Positions 25,880 to 38,424 are shown, counted from the first letter of the stretch. The stretch is DNA of 64,000 nt from Macrocybe gigantea (GCA_011319805.1 SJRY01000071.1:1-64000), one strand, 5' to 3'. Translations and numbers: made by a program. The notes: generated from the letters alone by a model not told the origin.

Positions 25880-27369
25880 ATGGATGGAAATCTGGCTGGT
25901 ATGGCTTATGGCGTCGTGCTCAACGCGCATCTGACTCTGCTTTGACAGCGACTTATACCTTAATTTACTCTTTTCTCCTCAAACGATCACATACCAAGGC
26001 AGCGCAGTCCCTCAAAAAAGCCGCAAAAGACGTCGTCGTCCTCAAAGATGATTTGACTCTAGACGGACCGCAATTAGACGAAATAATCAAGGAATGGAAG
26101 GCATCACAAGCCAAGCCCAAGGAGGACGATACCTCTGACTCGTACGTACTCATTCCTGCCTGACACGGAACGTTAGCTTATTGGATGTAGAGACTCCTCC
26201 TCCTCTTCCGATTCAGACTCGAGTGAAGATTCTAGCGACAAGGAATCGAACTCTGACGTTGAATCATCAAAAAAGCCTGTCAAGGGCGTGCAAAAGGACG
26301 CGAAAGCTGCTGCCGCGCTAAAGCAAAAGGCCGTCCCTTCGAGTGCTTCGTCCTCAGGTATTCCTTTAGCTATGCGCCCGAAATTCACATATACTGAACC
26401 GTTGCTGTCTCTTAGATTCATCATCCTCTGATGATTCTAGTTCTGACTCTGACTCTTCCGATTCTGAATCGGACTCTGGTATGTTACCCTTGATCTCATC
26501 GCTGAAACCACGATGTTCCAACTCCTCCATTTTCTCGGGAAGTAAAATCCAAGGCCAAAAACTCAAAAGTGGGATCTAAAAATGCCGTCAAGCCTGAACC
26601 AGCCAAATCTCCCAAGAAGGACCATAAAGCCTTCAGTCCGACCCTGACATCCGGAGATTCCGATGCTAAAGACGCCTCTGAGGAAAGCTCGTCGGATTCC
26701 GACTCCGGTTCAGATGATGACTCCAGCGACAGTGAAGAACAATCTGAAGATTCCTCATCCGACTCTAGTTCCTCCGAGTCAGACTCCAATCCAAAGCCAC
26801 AGAAGAAAGCGGCCAAAAAGAGTAAATCTCAGTCCAAGGCAGAGTCGGCTGACAAAGAGAGCCGCCCAAAAACCAAAATCCAAGACGAGGTCAAAGCCAC
26901 GAAAAAACGTAGAACAGACGAAGCCGGAACAGCTGTCACTACAGCCACGACCGAGACCGTAGAAGAAATGAAGCCGGGCCCGCAGTCAACCGGTCGCATC
27001 AAAGCCCAGCCCGATAAGACGGCCAGGAAGACAAACGCCCGCTTCCAGAGAATAAAGGCTGATCAGATTGTATCCGATTTCCTTCAGGATAACCGATACG
27101 AAGCCAAGGTGAGCGGGCATGACAGTTGATGCAAGTCTTGGATTAACTTCTCATCAGAGTGGCCCCAACAACGACTATGGACAGAAGGCCCACCACGACC
27201 TCATCGTCACCAGAGGTGCTGGTTTTCGCAAAGAGAAAAACAAAAAGAAGAGGGGGAGCTATCGAGGCGGGGAGATTTCTGTGAGTCATTTCTTGAATGC
27301 GGGCTACAACTGAATTTTGATCATGACATACGCAACCAGTTGCAGAGCCACAGTTTCAAGTTCACTTGA
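25880..27369 (+). CDS. SRP40: SRP40/NOLC1-like nucleolar Ser/acidic repeat chaperone
   Basis: Nucleolar phosphoprotein that assists snoRNP handling. A short first exon (MDGNLA) joins to ATYTLIYSFLLKRSHTKAA, a LisH-like N-terminal helix pair. The middle is low complexity: blocks of Ser with Asp/Glu alternate with Lys/Pro-rich blocks (casein kinase II-type sites). The diagnostic C-terminal SRP40 domain follows: FQRIKADQIVSDFLQDNRYE, then NDYGQKAHHDLIVTRGAGFR, KEKNKKKRGSYRGGEIS and LQSHSFKFT. The last intron carries the stop to 27367-27369. It is divergent from RIB4. Confidence 0.92.
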
Positions 27370-27723
27370 TGTACATTTTGATCCTGAATGGCACTGATGG
27401 ACTCTATGAATTGCTCCCGATTGACCTTCAAATGATGATCCAAGACTCGAGAGAGCCGCGGAGAAATTAAAGACACTATCCAGCTTTACCGAAATAAGTG
27501 CACGTGGCTTCGCTATTGCATCCGCATATCGCGGCTGCAATACTTCACTTCACGGGTGCTCTTCGACCTGAGATTTGTGGCCAAATAACGTACACATATC
27601 GGCGCATTGACAAATTTTCTTTGACTCGTCCCCGTCATTATAGGTAACCTATTCAGGAGAAGGATTTAAAGCACTCGTCATGACCGGATCCAGCCTTACC
27701 GACCGCCCAGCCTTATTCCAGCC
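27370..27723. other. Intergenic, SRP40 to hydrolase
   Basis: A 354-nt gap between two same-strand genes. Nothing beyond presumed 3' UTR and promoter was seen. Confidence 0.35.
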
Positions 27724-29038
27724 ATGACCCCTGGATATTCTACACTGCTACTACCGGACGGTGCGCGGATAGCGTACGAGATTTTGGGGTCTCTTCCCAT
27801 TGGACAGCGTGTCCCTATCGTATTCATATGCGGCATGAGCCTTCTGCGCAATGACTGGGATGCTCTCGCCCAGAGCCTTGCTCGAACACGTCCTGGTACT
27901 TCGTCTACTGACGACAAATTTTTGTCGCTAATGACAATGGTCAGTGCTACTTTATGATCACAGGTAGGCAGAACCCCGTTCAGATCGTGAAAGACCGTTT
28001 TCCCTCCTCAATGCAAGGGAACAGGGGAATGGGGAACTCCAAATTAGCTGGAAATGAAGAACTGACAATCGAATTGATGGCGCGCGACTTGGCATGCCTT
28101 CTAAAACATTTAGGGTGGAAGCAGATAGCGATCTGCGGGTATTCCATGGGAGGCGAGTGGCAGAGCTTCAAACTCAAACGGTTGGCAGCGACCTATTGAT
28201 GAAATACGCGACAGGCGTTATAGCGCAGCAACTGCTTGTTCTTCCCTACCACAAGATCAGACCGACGCCTCTTCCGTTCCAAATCACCCATGTTCTGCTC
28301 ATATCAACTCGCTCAGTTGTCGACGAGAATGTCGGCTTAGATTATTCCCCAGCTGCCCCAGACAAGCCAATGTCGCTGCCTGAGAGGCAAACAATCGCCA
28401 CGAAGATGGTAGCCACGATTCTGGATCCGGAATGGATTCAAAGAAATCCTGACCGTTTCAAGGCAATCTTGGGGCGTTTTCTTAGCAGCATCAAGTAAGC
28501 ACAAGTAGATCCATTGCATTGGAGCCTCGTTTAATGGGTATACAGCAATAGATCCAATCATGTCATTAGTAGGGTCCCTTCCGTGTTGCATGCCTTACAA
28601 CAGTTGAGAACCGTCGCTGACCGCGTTTGCCTTTCTAGCAAAGCAAGCCTCGGCAGTGAGCCGTCTTTCCGTGCTTATTAAAAGTCCTCAGATCCATGAC
28701 ACTTCATCAGCTCCGTAAATTCGATTTCCAAGAACTGCTGGTCCACATTCCATCGGAAATCAAGGTTATGGTGATTCATGGTGAGCTCGATCAAGTCATT
28801 CCATTCCGACTCAGCCAAGTAAGCACTTTATCTGTCCCTTTTTCGACTTCTGGCCTACTGATGTACACACTGAAAGGACACATTGAAACGAATACCCGCG
28901 GCGCAGTTTGTAGAACAGGGCGACCAGCCCGGTCAGATACCTACATTAGCATTTGGCCACCATTGGTACGAATACTTCAATGTCGACGTCTGGCACGAAG
29001 TCATCAACAAGTTTGTTGATAACGTACGGGAAGCATGA
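27724..29038 (+). CDS. Alpha/beta hydrolase-fold protein
   Basis: Function beyond the fold is unknown. It starts MTPGYSTLLLPDGARIAYEIL, then PIVFICGMSLLRNDW (oxyanion-side strand). The family block DNRGMGNSKL is partly visible (NRGMGNSKLAGNEELTIEL at about 28020). The nucleophile elbow is GYSMGG (about 28138-28155, Ser nucleophile), followed after an intron by VIAQQLLVLP. The acid segment is MVIHGELDQVIPF (about 28770) and the catalytic His is probably in FGHHWYEYFNVDVWHEVIN (about 28950-29010). It ends VDNVREA at 29036-29038. The join between ALAQSLARTRP and the NRGMGNS exon (about 27890-28010) is unclear and may contain an error. No signal peptide. Confidence 0.8.
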
Positions 29039-30075
29039 CATTCATAGGGTCTTTGGTAGATAATTGTAGTCAAAGGGTATTTCTATCCGGCAACCCCACG
29101 CACTACTCATGACGTATTGTCTGTGTGACTATTTCACGAGGTCAACGACTCCTTGGCTCTATGGGGTCAAGATCGAAATATCATCCGTGGTCTTGTGCAG
29201 GTGATGAAGGGACAAAACTGGAACCGAATGATGCTGAAGGACTTGGCCATTGGATGTATCATGACAGACAACCCAATGAAATGGTCAATGTCGGGTCTTG
29301 TTCAACGTACCCGCCTTGAATGACGAGGCTGCGATAGCGTATGAGGAGGGAAAGTCCCTTCCCAATTAGCAAGCGGCGTCATGACTTTTGCAGAGAAGTT
29401 CGTGATTTGATTCTGACTCCTTTGCGGACATATGAATCTCTACGGTTCATGATGTCTCCACTCTGCTCTATTGCCAGGGGCAAGGGCCGGGTCATGCAGC
29501 CTTTCCATAAGACCAACTCCTCCCCATCTAAAATGACACGTCGGTTGCTAATAGGAGTTGTTTGTTCGCCGGAATCTGAGCATCTGATTATTGCAGCCCT
29601 TTCTACTTCCCCGTACGTACCCACAGAAGAGAGTCATGGCCAATCCTGCACGTATGGAGACGTTTGATCTATCATGAGTTCACGTTCCCGAGAATGCAGA
29701 TCGCCTTGAACGGTGAAAGATTTGTATTTCCCAAAAACATAACTTCCTGTCTGATATGTGGCATAGCTGAGGCGAGGATCTGGACAACTTCAGTTTCGTC
29801 ACTAAGGCGGACGCAGAAAGAAACGCGCATACAATAAGGAACTTTGAACTGGAAATCCAGTCCCGTTATAAAAATACGTACTTCTCAGTCAAGCGAATTG
29901 GACCTCACCAGAGTGTATATTGTAGATATATGCGGGAGACAGTCGCGCAAGACGCCTCTACGCAGATAGAGAGCCATGAATTCGGAGATTGTAGATGTGG
30001 TTGATGTATTAACCACATCAATCACAGTTCGAGATGGCGAGAAAGTAGGTCGAAAGGCCTGTGACCCAATGCGTT
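29039..30075. other. 1-kb region without a recognised gene
   Basis: It lies between the 3' ends of the convergent hydrolase and tRNA-lysidine synthase genes. It has several overlapping open frames of 60-110 codons on both strands (for example 29125-29323, 29341-29667 on plus; 29379-29624 on minus). None shows a domain, and splice joins do not lengthen them convincingly. It could hold a decayed gene or a non-coding RNA. Confidence 0.4.
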
Positions 30076-32065
30076 CTACTTGGAATCCATGGGTCTGATC
30101 CATTCGACATGTATCCAAGACGAGGAAATGAGATCAACCTTGGTCTTCCATGATCCAGGTCCTCTTGTTGGATGGACGAATGTACTATTGTCGTTGATCG
30201 CGGAATGGAGCACAATGCGGTGGGTCTCTGAGTCCCAGATAATTTTCGGCCAGTACCATCGGGTATTTGGTATTACAGAGACAACTGTCCCTTCGGTATG
30301 AGATGTCAACTGATTCCTGAGCTCTTGAGGCATGTTTTGGAGGTCGAAACGTAACAGAAACCTGCAGTCGTACAGGACGTTCAGACACGGAGAGCCGCCT
30401 CTTGACCACTCCGCCAAAGCCATAGCCAGCTTCGCCGTAAGATCGATATGAAGAGTATTGTGAATTCTCAGTTCCGCCAGCTTCGTTTGGCTAGGTGGAG
30501 GTTGCCTGGAAGCCAGCCATCCGACGGAATCGTTCCTTTCCACAGAATATTTCTCGGTCGTGTCTGGTATTTTGATCACACCTTTTCTGACGACCACAGG
30601 AATCCAGATGACCCCGCCACCTGCAACGAACGCCTTGATGTTTGATAGGAATGGGTCTGGGACCCAGAGCTTTCGAATCATCTGGTCTATGCTCTCAGAA
30701 CGCCGATAACCTTGAGCGCGAAGGGAGCCCCATGGATGGAAGGAGACAAATCGGAGAATTCGCAGCACAAAGGCCCTTCGGACCACCTCGTCAGTGATTC
30801 GCGACAAGGCCTGAGAAGACAACAGCAAGGTGCCAGGTGGGGATGGTAACGTGCATCGACGGAAGTAGCTGTCAGCTGCATAAGTCGTTCAGAATTGGTT
30901 TTTTGGGAGGGCACTGAAAATCCTTGATTTCAATTTTTCTTACCTTGACTATCAGCGTCCTCAGCTTTCACGGTCAATTCGCCAATAGCGCTTCGGAGCT
31001 GTTCTAGACCCGATTTGAGGTCGATCTGCACCTTTCCCGTGGACGACACTTCACGCTCTATGTTCTGCAATTCTTGTACTATCTTGCTTGGGATTTGGAG
31101 GTGCTCTGCCTAGAGACGTGTCAGACAAGGACAACGTTTGCCCTGGAATGTCAGACGTACATACTTGAACTTCACCGGCAGTCTTTTGCGACATAATCAT
31201 GTAACGAATGGCGTTTCTCAGGGTAACATGTGGCTGAAAATTTGTCGCGTCTGTAACATACTCCAAATTGTTGGCTTCACAAGTAGCAAGGATCCTGTCC
31301 TAAATGCGAAAGAACGAAATGAGAGATTCGATGGGCACGCCGAGAGGGAGTACTTGCCTTGCCAATGCCTAACAATGGTCTAATAATCCACCTGTTCATG
31401 CCCTCATACCCAGACCATGCCAAATCTCCTTCAGATCCATAACCCATGCCCCACCGTCTGCACGGTGACATCCCGCCAGCCCCGAGCTCCGTAGTTCCTC
31501 TGCCTAACCGCATCAACGACGTTTCCACTTGGTCATCCGCGTGGTGCCCAAACGCCAACACGCCCGCCCCCGTCTGCGTCATAGCCTCGAACAGCGCATG
31601 ATACCTCCCCAACCGCGCCACCTCTTCAAAGGACGCGCCTGGCGGCGGCCGCGGTGGATAGAGACCCTCTCCCAGGTTATTTTTGTCGTGACGTGTTCCG
31701 CGCCAATAGCTCGAGCGATTCTGGAACAGCGGTCCGCCATCGCGGCTGAGGAGTGCTGGAGGTCGTGGTCGACGGTGAGAGACACAACCTTATGGGGTAG
31801 CCCCTTGCCTTCCCGTTGGTGTATCTCTGGATCAGAGAGGTATTGATGAAGTAGGAAGAGGAGACATGTGGAGTCTGGTCCGCCAGAATTTGCTACGCCT
31901 GCTCTCCGCAATACAAAAAAGGATACCATCATTTTGGTGCTTAGTGAATACGAAGAGGCCGCCCCTACCAATAGTATGAGACCAGCCTTTAGTCGGTATG
32001 CAGCGACCGAACATGCGACCGAATTCATCTTTTGAGACGCCCAGAGCCTTATAGGCTCTGTTCAT
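30076..32065 (-). CDS. tRNA(Ile)-lysidine synthase homologue (TilS type), apparent frameshift
   Basis: PP-loop ATPase that puts lysidine at C34 of AUA-reading tRNA(Ile); in fungi it should act in mitochondria. Start chosen at 32065 (MNRAYKALGVSKDEFGRMFG). The ATP-binding P-loop is VANSGGPDSTCLLFLLHQYL. Next come VVSLTVDHDLQHSS and GRYHALFEAMTQTGAGVLAF with GHHADDQVETSLMRLGRG, a TilS hallmark. Between KITW and GASFEEVARL the frame shifts by one at a C3 run on plus (31671-31673); one extra base fixes it and no intron can. C-terminal part: NLEYVTDATNFQPHVTLRNA, a coiled segment, then a fungal-specific tail ending IHVEWIRPMDSK. An N-terminal mitochondrial signal is not obvious. Confidence 0.85.
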
Positions 32066-32648
32066 TGACCAAGTTGGAAGGCCAAATGAAGGTTGCGGCC
32101 AAACTACACCCGCCAGTTCAACTACAAATACGCTCAGAGTGCACCAAACACCTAGGAAAACAAGTATTATATATGATGTAGATCGCAGAACAAGTACAAG
32201 GTAGCGAAGGGATTGTCCACGTCCATCACTGTCCCGTGTCCGGCTATATATGCATGCAATACACATTAAGAGAAGCGTCGGGAAGATGGAGAAGGAAAGG
32301 ATTGGTGAAGAGAAAAGAGCAACTGGCACAACGGCGATAACAAGATGAGATAATTAGGGCGAGATGAAAGGAAAGGAAAATAAGAAGTCGTCATATAGCG
32401 AAAAATGAGAAGCATGATGTATATCTCAGAGAACGAACGAAAAGGGAAAACAGCGACGGCGGCATGTGCAGTCGCTAGATTGGTCTAAACATACAATCGT
32501 CAGCGGGCGAAAAAAACGCTAGCGACTTAACCAATGTACAATCGCAGACGTTTCATCCATGAAACTTGAACAAGAAAAATGAAAAATAAAGAGGGAGTTC
32601 CAATGACGAAAAAGCGAAACTTGTGCGTCTCCGTTCAGTTTGTTCCCA
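32066..32648. other. Intergenic, YTH gene 3' side to TilS homologue start
   Basis: Both flanking genes run leftward. The open frame 31832-32329 is the read-through of the first TilS exon plus intron. Nothing else seen. Confidence 0.4.
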
Positions 32649-35405
32649 TCAGAAACCGGGCATGCCCATCCCAAAACCTTGGCCGGACTGAGGCGGTGTG
32701 GGGCTAGGGTGCCGCATAACGCTCTGATGCATGGCCTGGGCCTGATGTGTCATGGCAAACTGGTTGCCCATGCCCATTCCCATGCCCATACCTAGACCCA
32801 TTTGCATCTGCATCATGGGATTAATTTGGGGCATTTGGTAACTCAAGATATTCGGGCTGTTCGTCATCGCGAACAGGTTCTGTTGGTTCAAGCCTGAGGA
32901 TTGGGTCGGATCGGGGGTGTGAGACGGCGAAGTGCCTTGTTGCTGTTGTATCTTTTGAAGAGATTGCAACTGAACTCCACAGCTAAGACCGTGAAATACA
33001 TTTCAGTGGACGCAAAGTCACGCACCTCGTAGAATGCATAATCTTGAAGGAGGGACGTCCTAGCAGGATGCGTGTGGAAGATTCTCAACATCTCCTGACC
33101 TGCGTCCGGAAGCAGTTCTTGTGTGTCACGCGAGTTCGTAACTGGTTTGCGCTCTTGCGTATTGCTAAAGAGATGAAATAAGACAACGCGTTGACAGGGT
33201 CTCCATCGTGACCATAACTTACATCAATTTGATGTGGCGAAGATTGAGATTGGGGATGTCTCGCACAAAGACCCACCGTACTTTGAAGACGCCTTTCCAC
33301 TTGTCCGAGGCCCAAACGGTGCTGCTTCTTGTATAATCAACCTGGAAGGACACGTCAAAAGAGGATATAGCAACGGTAACAGTCCATACGTACCGGTGTC
33401 AGCATTTCAGCCATGCCACAGAAGTGGCCACTGAAAGGCGGAGAAATGGGCATGTTTGTATTAATTATGGGTGAAGCAGCCAGGACATACCTGGCGTTGA
33501 CACTGAAAAACAGATAGATAGGGCCTCTGCCGGCCATCTCCTTGAATGCTTTGTCAAGCCGCTTATTACCAGGATCGGTCGAGCTCCATATTTCGTACTT
33601 GAGTGATTTGTGGACATCATCCTCGGTGTAAGACTTGATGACAAAATATCGTGCCTAGCAGCCCCGGAAGAGCTTCGTTAGGCGCTTACCGATTAGGTTA
33701 ACAGGTACAGTGACGCACAAACTGAGGCTTAGTGTCAAATGTTGTCGGGTTGTAACCTTTGGCGGCGATAAGGGAAGGAACATCGATCGGACTGGCCATA
33801 AGGTTTTGCATCGGCGTTTGGTTGGAAGACTCATCGGTTCCTTGCTGTTGACCTCCGCCCTGAGTGAAGCCACCACTAAGCTTCGTCTGCTGCTGCTGAA
33901 GATATTGCTGCGGAATTGGAGGAACGCTAGGGATACCAGACCCCGAACCTGTCTTTCCACCACGCTGATAACCATACTGAAGATTTGGATTCGAGCTGCG
34001 ACTGTCCAGCGCGCGGTCTTTCTGGTCCCAAGAGCCTCCTGATGACTGATGGCGGCCGTCCCGCGACGATTGCTGCGAATGTGCGTAGCCAGAAGAGCCT
34101 TGTGACTGGGGAGTCTTTCGACCTTCCATGTCGCCACCCATAGAGAGCTTGGGTCCCCCGTTGCCGTTTCCGCTAGAGCGCATGCCTGGAGATTGAGCTG
34201 GAGGTGGCTGAATCGGCTGGAAACGGGGAGGATGGACACTCTGTCCAGGATGATAGCCATGGTACGTCTGGAACACTTGGTTGGTCGGATTTGTATTGTT
34301 GTCATTGTTGATCAACTCTAGGGAAGAGAAGGCACGCTGAACATCATCGATGCCGACGCTCTGATTTCCAGAGCTTTGGTTCTGGAATCCAGAACCGCCT
34401 GCGGATCTCCACTCATTGGCGGGAGACCATGGGGACGAACGTCCCAGAGAACCGGCAGAATACTGCTGGCTTTGTCCCTGAGCTTGATGCTGTTGCACAA
34501 GATATTCATCCTCATAGGTGCCATTGTCATCGACGTCATATCCATACTCGTCTTCATCGACTGTTTCTGTGGTCTCCGGCGGAGGAGTGTTTTGAGCATG
34601 GGAAGGGATACCAGCTTGGATGGTGCCGGAACGCTTGAGACCAGCAGCGTTCATTTTCCTTGTGTTGTGAGTAAGTGACACATGCCTCCTAACGACGGAG
34701 CCTGCAGGCGGAGGCGATGGCACATGGGGAGCAGCCGCAAAGTGGGGAGAAAGGGAGAGTTGTTTGACTGGGACTCGATGTATTGATGGTGCTGAGAATG
34801 CTCGCCTTGAGGATGCTGTCATAGCAGAATGGCATGAAGAAGGCAGCCATACTGGAAGGAAGACACTCACATCATCCTCAACAGAGTAACCATGGATATT
34901 CCAGGGCTCCTCGTCGCCCTCGTGACCAGCTATGGCAGCGAGACTGTTTACAGTTTTGGGAGTCATGCTTCCCGTTTTTGAGGCACCTTGAAAGGCTGAA
35001 AGTAAGGAAGACAACGTTAGAAAATGGGGACAAGGAGAAAATGAAATACGTATTACAGAAGTGCATGTGAGATCAAAGATCGAAACAAGCACATCAGAAA
35101 TAAGAGACGACGCAAGTAGCGAGAAACATGAACAATGGAGACTGACCACGATGGTACTTTGTAGGAAGAGAGCTTTGCCTATGCAAAGACGACTTTTCGC
35201 CCACTGCACCGACTCCGCCAACCCAGTCTTGATCCACGATCTCATCGTGAACGCCAAGGGGTTGATCTTGCGCTTCTTCAGAGATGGATTCTCTTGCGGC
35301 GGTCCTTGCGCTGCGCGATGCTGCAGAGATGGTGTGATGCCTGCGGACGCCACCTGAGCTCGGGGGTGAGGGAGGGACGGGAGGAGGCGGAGGCTGAGTG
35401 GACAT
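32649..35405 (-). CDS. YTH-domain m6A RNA reader
   Basis: Predicted reader of N6-methyladenosine in mRNA. It starts [18 protein letters not shown]. The N-terminal two thirds is disordered: Gln/Asn/Ser/Gly-rich, with QQ and YG patches. The YTH domain is at about 33660-33060: [63 protein letters not shown], then [25 protein letters not shown] and [18 protein letters not shown]. Trp residues in EIWSST and DKW match the methyl-binding cage of the family. The C-terminal tail is Met/Gly-rich (a GM repeat near 32770) and ends GFGMGMPGF. Divergent from the NADH dehydrogenase gene. Confidence 0.93.
32764..32806 (-). repeat. Met-Gly codon repeat in YTH C-terminus
   Basis: A 6-nt microsatellite-like repeat (CCCATG-type on plus) encodes alternating Gly and Met. 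It interrupts the low-complexity tail. Confidence 0.7.
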
Positions 35406-35751
35406 GAGGAGATGGAATGATGGGAGAGAGGGACGAGGCTGAGAGTGAGAACGACGATGGTTGCTGCAGAAAAAAATAAAATAAATAAAAATATGTCGGC
35501 CTTAGCCCGGCGCGGAATCCGGACCTCTGATTGATGAGTTCAACGTCCTCTGGTCCATTTTTCAGCGCTCTTCCACCTTCTTCGCCCGAATTCGTGTGTT
35601 CTTGAGCGCTCCCATCGCTGACGAACTAACAATTCTCCGCTGCGCCGTCAAGGGGTCGCCTTGTCCGACAACTGTGCATCCTGTTACGCTCATGACACGT
35701 GATCTCCGACAACATCGTCAGGACCCAGTTGCTCTTCGGCATAGGACCACC
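35406..35751. promoter_or_regulatory. Divergent promoter between YTH and NADH dehydrogenase genes
   Basis: A 346-nt gap with an A/T-rich patch (35467-35494, TAAAATAAATAAA-like) and a CT-rich block (about 35560-35600). Core elements cannot be assigned. Confidence 0.45.
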
Positions 35752-38424
35752 ATGTTGCGGTCTGCTGCATGGGCTAGGCTCCCTGCGAGTAGGTCTGTCC
35801 AACGTCCTACTGTCTGCGGCGCCCGTTCGGTGCTGTTACAGAGGTACAACTCGACAGTCCAACGGCCTCTACCCCCAAATGGTGGCGCCGCACCAAAACA
35901 GTTGTGCGTTATACCAGTTATTTTGCGCTGTCCACCGCCCTTGGGTTGGCCACGTTGACTGCTGTCGTGTTCATCCATGACGCGTTCACATATGCCGACA
36001 AGAACCTTGATCGCGTGCCTGTCAATCCCCTTGCGCTCAACCCAGAGCGGGGAGGCCCAAAAAATCTGCCCGTCGTGCGTGTCTTGGTCGATGACGAGGA
36101 GGACGAGGAGAGCAAGCGCCTGGTAAACAAGCCGAAGCTGGTAATTGTCGGTGGTGGTTGGGGTGTCAGTACTCGTCCGTCCTGAGGCGATTCTATGCGC
36201 ACCTCATTATGTCAATTTCAGGCTATGGGCGTGCTTCAAACTCTGCATTCTGGCGAATATCATGTTACTGTCGTAGGCTCTGAAACTTTCACAACTTTCA
36301 CTCCCCTGCTTCCTTGTGAGTCTCTGTCCCGCACCTGTCGGTGTGTCTGACCTCGTTGATTTCCAGCTGCTGCTGTTGGCACCGTCCAGGTCCGTTCACT
36401 CATAGAGCCAATTAGAAAGGTTGTTGCCCGCCTCCGCGGTCATTACCTGCAAGGAAAAGCCGTCGATCTCGTCATGTCAGAGCGTCTGTTAGAAGTTGAA
36501 GTTCCAGCCCCAGAGGGCAGTAAATCGAACATTTATGTTCCGTAAGCAACTCAGCGTGTCTTACGTTGTCGGCCTCTGAGCATAATCCCTGTTTTTTTAG
36601 CTATGATAAACTTATCATCGCCGTCGGTTCCACGTCGAGTACGCATGGCGTGCCTGGGTTAGAGAATTGCCACCAACTCAAGACCATCGCTGATGCACAG
36701 GCTATACGGCGCAAAATCCTGGGTCTGTGATTTTCATTCTTGAATTTTTGAAAAGCTGACTTTCGTCAAAACCAGATAACTTGAGGTTGCGAGTCTGCCT
36801 ACCACTACGCCGGAGGAGCGTAAGCGATTGCTCAGTTTCGTCGTCTGTGGTGGAGGTCCTACAGGTGTTGAGACGGCCGCAGTGAGACGTTGTCTTTTCT
36901 GTTCTGGCCCATTTACCAACACTGTTTCAGGAAATATATGACCTCTGCCAAGAGGACATAATGGACTACGTGAGGTTGTTGACAGCCAATGAACTACATC
37001 TCTTAACGCCGCGTGTTAGTTCCCCAAGATTTGCCGAAAAGAGGTTCAAATTCATCTGATTCAGTCAAGGGAACACATCTTGAACACGGTATGTTTTTAG
37101 GTGTCATCCACGACTTGTCAATTGAATTCGTTATCAGTATTCTGAAAGCATCTCGAATTATGCAGAGGTGAGCTTCCCATTCGCAGCTCTCATGGGTTTC
37201 TCTAACCTTCTACAGAATAAGTTCAGACGCGACGGAGTCAACCTCATCACTTCTGCTCGGTGGGTGTGGTTACTGATCGTCTTCTTTTCTATCCTCACAC
37301 CCGCATGATGCAAAGTGTTGCTTCTGTCCACCCTGATCGTGTGCTTTATACGACCCGTGCACCGGGGGGAGCGACTCAGCAGCATGTCATTCCCACAGGC
37401 TTTGTTCTCTGGTCGACTGGAATTGCGATGAACCCTTTTACAAAACGAGTGTCAAATCTCTTGCCTAATCAAGTCCACAAGAAAGCTATCGAAGTAGATG
37501 CTCATTTGAGGGTTAAGGGCGCTCCCCTCGGCACCGTTTATGCAATTGGAGATTGTGCTACCGTTGAGTATGCGGCAATAGGCTTTCTGCCCATGACTGA
37601 CTTTGCATGATAGATCGAAACATCGGTTGCTAGCCATTTCATGGAGCTTGTGGACGAAGCCGATAAGGACAAGAACGGCAGAATTGATTTTGGTGAATGG
37701 GAATTCATGGGTGAGTTGTCATGTTTGAAAACAAATATTCCGATAATTTTACAGGGTTTTAGTTCAAAAAATCAAGAGCCGCATTCCAATGGCTGCCGAT
37801 CATCTAGTCCAGGTACTTTACATCACCTGTGGTATATGCATCAGTTTACCCTCCTCCCTAGGTCGAAGCTCTTTTCGATATGTACAACAAGGGCACAGAC
37901 AACAGCCTCTCTTTGAATGAGCTCATGAAACTACTAGAAGACATAGGAAATAAGATCACGGCGCTACCGGCCGTACGTTTCTCCTACCTTCAAAGCGCCT
38001 TCAACAGGATTCAATGATATGCAAATTTTACAGACAGCTCAGGTCGCTTCCCAGCAGGGCAAATATCTGGCCAAGAAACTCAACAGGATGGCGTATATGC
38101 AAGCTGTCCTTGAAGCGAACGGAATGGGTCCGGAACGCATGGATGAAGCCGTTTCGAAGCCGTTCCGATACTTCCATCTCGGCAGTCTGGCCTACATCGG
38201 CAACGCGGCAGTGTTTGACCTCGGCAAGTACTCCTTCATGGGGGGCTTGCAGGCATGTACGCCTGGAGAAGCATATATTGGAATGAGCAGGTCTCGATGA
38301 GAACGAGGGCATTGTTGATGTTCGATTGGATCATTCGGTGCGTGGCTGGCGTTATTTTGCTCTATCTGGTCTTTAACTTCTTTGTTGTAGGGGAATATGG
38401 GGGAGAGACCTTTCGAGGCTCTAA
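35752..38424 (+). CDS. NDE1: External alternative NADH dehydrogenase with EF-hand (NDE type), two apparent frameshifts
   Basis: Single-subunit rotenone-insensitive NADH:ubiquinone oxidoreductase on the outer face of the inner mitochondrial membrane. It has a mitochondrial presequence (MLRSAAWARLPASRSVQRP, ending LLQRYNST) and a short hydrophobic span. The FAD Rossmann motif is KPKLVIVGGGWGAMGVLQTL and the second nucleotide-binding motif is FVVCGGGPTGVETAAE. AIGDCA follows, then an EF-hand (ADKDKNGRIDFGEWEF), suggesting Ca2+ control. The C-terminus has GMYAWRSIYWNEQVSMRTR and ends IRGIWGRDLSRL. The frame breaks at a C5 run (35872-35876) before the membrane span and at a G6 run (38240-38245) before GMYAWRS. 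One extra base in each restores family sequence. Stop at 38422-38424. Confidence 0.93.

Noticed and set aside
31832..32329. 165-codon minus-strand open frame with hydrophobic start
   Set aside because: It is the TilS first exon read upstream and into its first intron; the hydrophobic start is probably untranslated.
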